64,000 nucleotides of DNA from Tragulus kanchil. Taxonomy: Eukaryota; Chordata; Mammalia; Artiodactyla; Tragulidae. The stretch is taken from positions 97,243,608-97,307,607 of the forward strand of contig JAIOJX010000025.1 of assembly GCA_022376925.1 (NCBI GenBank), read 5' to 3'. Each line of letters begins with the position of its first letter. Position 1 is the stretch's first letter. Below the pieces are notes generated by a model that saw only the letters and a list, made by a program, of their open reading frames with translations, had not been told where the DNA came from and ran no database searches. The position numbers were made by a program, and so were the translations under genes. Shown piece by piece: positions 58,765-64,000 of the stretch.

Positions 58765-59406
58765 GTTTTCATACGATTTATTCCCTTCGACTTGGTGAAA
58801 GCTTTATATGTACAACATTTAAACATGATATGTTTTTTTCTATTTTAACAGTCTTATTTGTTTTACGTGTATTGTAAACCATACAACACTTCTCTTGGTA
58901 TGTGACCTACAAGTCACACATTTTAAATTATAAATTTAACCACAAGCTATACTAAAATATACTATTTAGTATATACTATACTAGCTGAGTCGACTTTGGC
59001 AAGTTTTAAAACTCTTTTATGCTTTTATTTTCTTATCTTAAAATGGGGATTATAACATTTATCTTATAGTGCTGTGATGAGGACCAGATGAATTAATAAA
59101 GTCAAGTATGAATTGTAAAGTACTACCTTTACCGTTGACTCTAAGCTCCTTGATATCATACAGAGTAATTTAACAAGTTTAAATTCCCAGGATTTCAGGC
59201 CACACATGGCATTCATTGTCAAGGCTTTTGGTCATGGGATCTTTCAGGCCTGGGTTAGCTTTGCATTTTTCTCAAACATCTATATACCTTTATCTTACAA
59301 TGTCTTCTTGCTTGAAGCCAGCCCAAATAATAGTGAGTCCTTGGTCTTGTTGCTACTCTGCTACACTGGACATACTGGCACCTGGGCCTTATTGACCTAT
59401 GGGAAT

Positions 59407-59556
59407 AGATAATTCTTTGATATGAGTGCCTGTTCTGTTTATTGTAGGACATTTTCAGTATCTCTAATCTCTGCCCACAAGATGCCAGTAGCATACTTCA
59501 GTTGTGGCAACCAAAAATGTCTCCAGGCATTGTCAAACCTCCCCTGGTTGTGTAAC
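59407..59556 (-). mobile_element. MER20, second copy in unit 23B
   Basis: Duplicate of 58271-58420. A third, partial copy begins at 60648 and holds only the CTCCAGGCATTGTCAAACCT end. Confidence 0.8.
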
Positions 59557-61748
59557 AGGGAGTCAGTTACAGTCTTTCTGCTAGATCTGTTTCTTTGCTA
59601 CTTTTGTTATTATAATCACACATAATGGCTTTCCCCTGAGAATCCTGCCGCTCTGCCTGATTGTTAAGATAAACTGCCTTTGTTCAAAACCCTGGAAGGA
59701 AGGAAGACATTAACACAGGTCCCACTGCCAGAGGCTTCTCATTCTAGGAGCTACTTGTAAGAGTAAATGAACTTTTTATTTCGTTTCCTCACTTCTCCCC
59801 ATTTAAGATCCATGAAAGAAACTGGCATCCAGATGCCAGCAATATGGTTGCTGTGAGATATTACTCTGCCATCTTCTGGATCAGGCCACTTTCTGAATAA
59901 AGTCTTATTCTTTGCTTCAATATCCTTCAGATTCACTGTCTTCTCTTGACGCAAGCAGAGCTATCTTGGATGTGGTCTACTTGCTCAAAGGCTATAAGGT
60001 CTTAAATTCCAGCATTAATAGATGAGTCCTTTTACGTGCTATCTTCTTTTAAAAGCTAAAAACACTGGGAAGGAAGTGCTAATTAAATGAATCCATACCG
60101 AGGTATTAATAGGCCAACACAGTGAAGAAAATCTGTCGACACAGGGTTAAAAGACTTACTGACTTACCTTGTTGCTTTGAACAAGTCATTTAACCTCTCT
60201 CATCTTGAGTTGCTTCATCTTGAAAATGAGAATGATGAAACTGACACAGATCCTGTTTTGAGTATTAAATAACCCAAAGCAAATTTTTAACAAATGTAAA
60301 GGCCAATATTGCTGTTTTTTTTTCTTAATTTTTGTGCCATTCTTTTAACTAAACCCCTAGGACATAAAACCACTGAATGGCTAAGATGGAGATATTTAAA
60401 ATAAATTTCATGGACCTCACTTTTAGCCACAGTAATCTATGCATTTAAAAAAAAATAAATAATGAGCTTATAGGATTTCTGGACTATCTGAGAGAAAATT
60501 GAAGGCCAACTGACCAATAATAGAACTGCAAAAAGATTTATCTACCTTTAGATATTATACTTCCTATGAATTATCCATAACCCTTCTAGACTTCTGGCTG
60601 TTCCCTTTGTATCTGCAATAATAGAACTGCAAAGTCATATTAGTTTGAGTCTCCAGGCATTGTCAAACCTCCCCTGGTTGTGTAACAGGGAGTCAGTTAC
60701 AGTCTTTCTGCTAGATCTGTTTCTTTGCTACTTTTGTTATTATAATCACACATAATGGCTTTCCCCTGAGAATCCTGCCGCTCTGCCTGATTGTTAAGAT
60801 AAACTGCCTTTGTTCAAAACCCTGGAAGGAAGGAAGACATTAACACAGGTCCCACTGCCAGAGGCTTCTCATTCTAGGAGCTACTTGTAAGAGTAAATGA
60901 ACTTTTTATTTCGTTTCCTCACTTCTCCCCATTTAAGATCCATGAAAGAAACTGGCATCCAGATGCCAGCAATATGGTTGCTGTGAGATATTACTCTGCC
61001 ATCTTCTGGATCAGGCCACTTTCTGAATAAAGTCTTATTCTTTGCTTCAATATCCTTCAGATTCACTGTCTTCTCTTGACGCAAGCAGAGCTATCTTGGA
61101 TGTGGTCTACTTGCTCAAAGGCTATAAGGTCTTAAATTCCAGCATTAATAGATGAGTCCTTTTACGTGCTATCTTCTTTTAAAAGCTAAAAACACTGGGA
61201 AGGAAGTGCTAATTAAATGAATCCATACCGAGGTATTAATAGGCCAACACAGTGAAGAAAATCTGTCGACACAGGGTTAAAAGACTTACTGACTTACCTT
61301 GTTGCTTTGAACAAGTCATTTAACCTCTCTCATCTTGAGTTGCTTCATCTTGAAAATGAGAATGATGAAACTGACACAGATCCTGTTTTGAGTATTAAAT
61401 AACCCAAAGCAAATTTTTAACAAATGTAAAGGCCAATATTGCTGTTTTTTTTTCTTAATTTTTGTGCCATTCTTTTAACTAAACCCCTAGGACATAAAAC
61501 CACTGAATGGCTAAGATGGAGATATTTAAAATAAATTTCATGGACCTCACTTTTAGCCACAGTAATCTATGCATTTAAAAAAAAATAAATAATGAGCTTA
61601 TAGGATTTCTGGACTATCTGAGAGAAAATTGAAGGCCAACTGACCAATAATAGAACTGCAAAAAGATTTATCTACCTTTAGATATTATACTTCCTATGAA
61701 TTATCCATAACCCTTCTAGACTTCTGGCTGTTCCCTTTGTATCTGCAA
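59520..61748 (+). repeat. Direct duplication 24 (A 59520-60618, B 60650-61748)
   Basis: The offset is a constant 1130. The 30-base filler at 60619-60649 includes AATAGAACTGCAAA, an echo of the word at 60519, and does not match the sequence after B's edge. Confidence 0.94.
60150..60300 (+). mobile_element. MIR, plus strand
   Basis: TTGAACAAGTCATTTAACCT, TTGCTTCATCTTGAAAATGA and GAATGATGAAACTGACACAG follow the direct MIR core. A duplicate is at 61280-61430. Confidence 0.82.
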
Positions 61749-62001
61749 AATAAGAGTCATTATTCAGCTTCTGATTGAACTTCTAAAGTCCAAAATGAAA
61801 GTTATATTGCTGTATTAACTCAGCAAGGGAAGTCCTACTGAAAACCATCCATTACCTGTATAAAGCTAATGTTGTTATCAACCAGCCTAAAAGAAGAGAC
61901 TGTACCCTATACTTTTGGAAATGAATATATGAGTGTCTGAATAGCTGCCAATTTGAATCTTAACCATAGAGAAAAAACGCTTCTTGTCTTCTGGGCTGGT
62001 C
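61431..62001. other. Unannotated DNA, single-copy right of 61749
   Basis: No gene or recognised repeat. A short A run lies near 61577. Confidence 0.5.
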
Positions 62002-62214
62002 ACCTGAACAGTGTGCTTATCAAGTATCTGGGAAATTCCTACCTGCTCTCCATTTCTAACATCACACTCAGAGACAACATAATCCCTGCAGTTTGGTAAA
62101 ATGTCAATATTACCTTGTATAGTGGATAGACCAAATTAATGTTAGACTAAGAACAGTGAAGTTTTAATCATTTATCTCTATCTAGATTCATAGTCACCTG
62201 CTCTTACTAGCCAC

Positions 62215-62375
62215 TCTTCTCTGCCAGATACCTTTACAAATTTTGTCTAATTTAGTATTCCCAACAAAGCAGTGAGAGAGAAAAGTATTTTTATCTTCTG
62301 AATGTTGCTGATGAAGTTACTGAAACTGCAGGAGTTGAATGTGTGAGGGTCAGGTATGGAACTGAGATTCAACTT
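62215..62375 (-). mobile_element. MIR, minus strand
   Basis: GCCAGATACCTTTACAAATT, TAGTATTCCCAACAAAGCAG, TGATGAAGTTACTGAAACTG and GGAACTGAGATTCAACTTTG follow the inverted MIR. A duplicate is at about 63311-63471. Confidence 0.8.
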
Positions 62376-62587
62376 TGATGTTTTTGCTATAAGTAAGCAC
62401 TTTGTCTCTACCTCACAAACCAGGGAATAAATAAATGATTGTCTTGATCAAGTCCTGATAAGCTCAGTACAATAGCAGGATTGTATCTAAGCTAGAATTA
62501 AAACCTCAATCATCAGAACTCCCATGCTACCTTGTTTAAACCTCTTAGTACTTGAATTATCTTTGTTATATTAAAACCATTTGTGAG

Positions 62588-62862
62588 GGCTTCCCTGTGG
62601 TCCAGTGGGTAAAGAGTCCACCTTGCAGTGCAAGGGGTACCAATTCGATCCCTGGCCTGGGAAGATCCCACGTACTGCAGAGCAGCTGGACCGGTGTGTC
62701 CCATTATGATCCAATGCTCTGGAGTGCATGCACCCAGAACTGGTGCTCTGAAGCAAGAGAGTCTACTGCAATGGGAGGCCCACACTGGCCAAAGAATAAA
62801 GATGGATGAAAATGAATGAAAAAAAATAATAAAAGAGGTCAAAAATTTTTTAAAAAAGAAAA
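62588..62862 (+). mobile_element. CHR-variant SINE, plus strand, with target-site duplication
   Basis: The element starts at GGCTTCCCTGTGGTCCAGTG. It has the A box TGGTCCAGTGG, the B-box-like region ATTCGATCCCTGG, then AGCTGGACCGGTGTGTCCCA and ATGGGAGGCCCACACTGGCC, ending in AAAGATGGATGAAAATGAAT and an A-rich tail. A perfect 10-bp target-site duplication CATTTGTGAG lies at 62578-62587 and 62863-62872. Five short frames on both strands fall inside it and are not genes. Confidence 0.9.
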
Positions 62863-63683
62863 CATTTGTGAGAATCAACTTTGCTAGAATGAATGCTGTG
62901 GTATTTCCTAGAATTCAAGTTTTTCCACCATATTGATTGATTAATTTATTCATTAATACCTCCACGTTAGCACAGAAAAGATAGAAAAAATTTATTCAAA
63001 ATTAATGAACCTTGCTTGACTATTTTACTCTCCAAATCCCTGGAGATATAAATTATCCTTTCATAGCTCTTCACTCACATATGTTTTATTTTGCATTTTA
63101 CCTGAACAGTGTGCTTATCGTATCTGGGAAATTCCTACCTGCTCTCCATTTCTAACATCACACTCAGAGACAACATAATCCCTGCAGTTTGGTAAAATGT
63201 CAATATTACCTTGTATAGTGGATAGACCAAATTAATGTTAGACTAAGAACAGTGAAGTTTTAATCATTTATCTCTATCTAGATTCATAGTCACCTGCTCT
63301 TACTAGCCACTCTTCTCTGCCAGATACCTTTACAAATTTTGTCTAATTTAGTATTCCCAACAAAGCAGTGAGAGAGAAAAGTATTTTTATCTTCTGAATG
63401 TTGCTGATGAAGTTACTGAAACTGCAGGAGTTGAATGTGTGAGGGTCAGGTATGGAACTGAGATTCAACTTTGATGTTTTTGCTATAAGTAAGCACTTTG
63501 TCTCTACCTCACAAACCAGGGAATAAATAAATGATTGTCTTGATCAAGTCCTGATAAGCTCAGTACAATAGCAGGATTGTATCTAAGCTAGAATTAAAAC
63601 CTCAATCATCAGAACTCCCATGCTACCTTGTTTAAACCTCTTAGTACTTGAATTATCTTTGTTATATTAAAACCATTTGTGAG

Positions 63684-63957
63684 GGCTTCCCTGTGGTCCA
63701 GTGGGTAAGAGTCCACCTTGCAGTGCAAGGGGTACCAATTCGATCCCTGGCCTGGGAAGATCCCACGTACTGCAGAGCAGCTGGACCGGTGTGTCCCATT
63801 ATGATCCAATGCTCTGGAGTGCATGCACCCAGAACTGGTGCTCTGAAGCAAGAGAGTCTACTGCAATGGGAGGCCCACACTGGCCAAAGAATAAAGATGG
63901 ATGAAAATGAATGAAAAAAAATAATAAAAGAGGTCAAAAATTTTTTAAAAAAGAAAA
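63684..63957 (+). mobile_element. CHR-variant SINE, second copy in unit 25B
   Basis: Duplicate of 62588-62862, with the same target-site duplication at 63674-63683 and 63958-63967 and one A missing (GTGGGTAAGAGTCC). That one-base change rearranges the chance frames between copies. Confidence 0.9.
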
Positions 63958-64000
63958 CATTTGTGAGAATCAACTTTGCTAGAATGAATGCTGTGGTATT

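Larger units (their letters stand above)
57626..59902 (+). repeat. Direct duplication 23 (A 57626-58764, B 58765-59902)
   Basis: The offset is 1139, then 1136. B's first 100 bases contain two substitutions and a deletion in the GT run (TTATTTGTTTTACGTG against TTATTTGTGTGTGTACGTG). The leftmost 145 bases also occur at 56503, so they are present three times. Confidence 0.95.
62002..64000 (+). repeat. Direct duplication 25 (A 62002-63099, B 63100 to right edge)
   Basis: The offset is 1098, 1096 after a two-base loss in B (CTTATCGTATCTGG against CTTATCAAGTATCTGG), and 1095 after an A-run change in the SINE. B runs off the window, so its right end is unknown. Confidence 0.94.

Noticed and set aside
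1026..64000. Biological tandem array or novel amplification system
   Set aside because: Units do not share sequence with one another, each is present only two or three times, and errors cluster at the joins. The artefact explanation is simpler, though reads are needed to settle it.
1026..64000. CRISPR-like or satellite periodicity
   Set aside because: There are no short regular repeats with unique spacers and no common monomer. The host is a mammal.

Overview
The window is non-coding nuclear DNA from a ruminant. The evidence is the mix of interspersed repeats: BovA/Bov-tA type tRNA-derived SINEs, a BovB (RTE) LINE 3' end, CHR-type tRNA-Glu SINEs of cetartiodactyls, L1 3' ends of the ruminant type, and ancient mammalian repeats (MIR, L2, a MaLR-type LTR, MER20). 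I found no exon, promoter, RNA gene or credible protein-coding gene. All open frames are short (about 150 codons or less) and most lie in transposon or duplicated DNA. I cannot name the species.

The dominant structure is not a gene system. From about 1.03 kb to the right edge the sequence contains 25 adjacent head-to-tail direct duplications, each with a unit of about 1.04 to 1.2 kb. The copies are almost identical inside. Differences (homopolymer changes, short deletions, scrambled filler) gather near the joins. Several stretches occur three times because one duplication runs into the next. Subtracting the offsets by hand leaves roughly 36 kb of unique sequence, so about 28 kb is excess. The uniform unit length, unrelated content from unit to unit and error-rich joins argue for an assembly artefact: overlapping graph edges of about 1 kb that were concatenated rather than merged. 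A biological origin is much less likely but cannot be excluded without reads.

Layout. 0-6.3 kb: microsatellite, a BovA SINE, a CHR-variant SINE and two minus-strand L1 3' ends. 6.3-13 kb: an ancient LTR-like repeat and a BovB 3' end, each affected by a duplication. 13-22 kb: BovA SINEs, L2/MIR remnants, a MaLR-type LTR and a full-length CHR-variant SINE with a perfect 14-bp target-site duplication. 22-31 kb: low-repeat AT-rich DNA, then a train of minus-strand L1 fragments carrying nested SINEs. 31-47 kb: a plus-strand L1 3' end, a short L1 with a 5' inversion (twin priming), MIRs and BovA. 47-49 kb: a CHR-variant SINE nested in a MIR. 49-64 kb: MIRs, a classic CHR SINE, a MER20 copy and a further CHR-variant SINE with target-site duplications.

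The most biologically interesting items are the CHR-variant SINE family (five independent insertions here, four with target-site duplications of varying clarity), the twin-primed L1 and the MER20 element. Family names rest on recalled consensus features, not on a database search.
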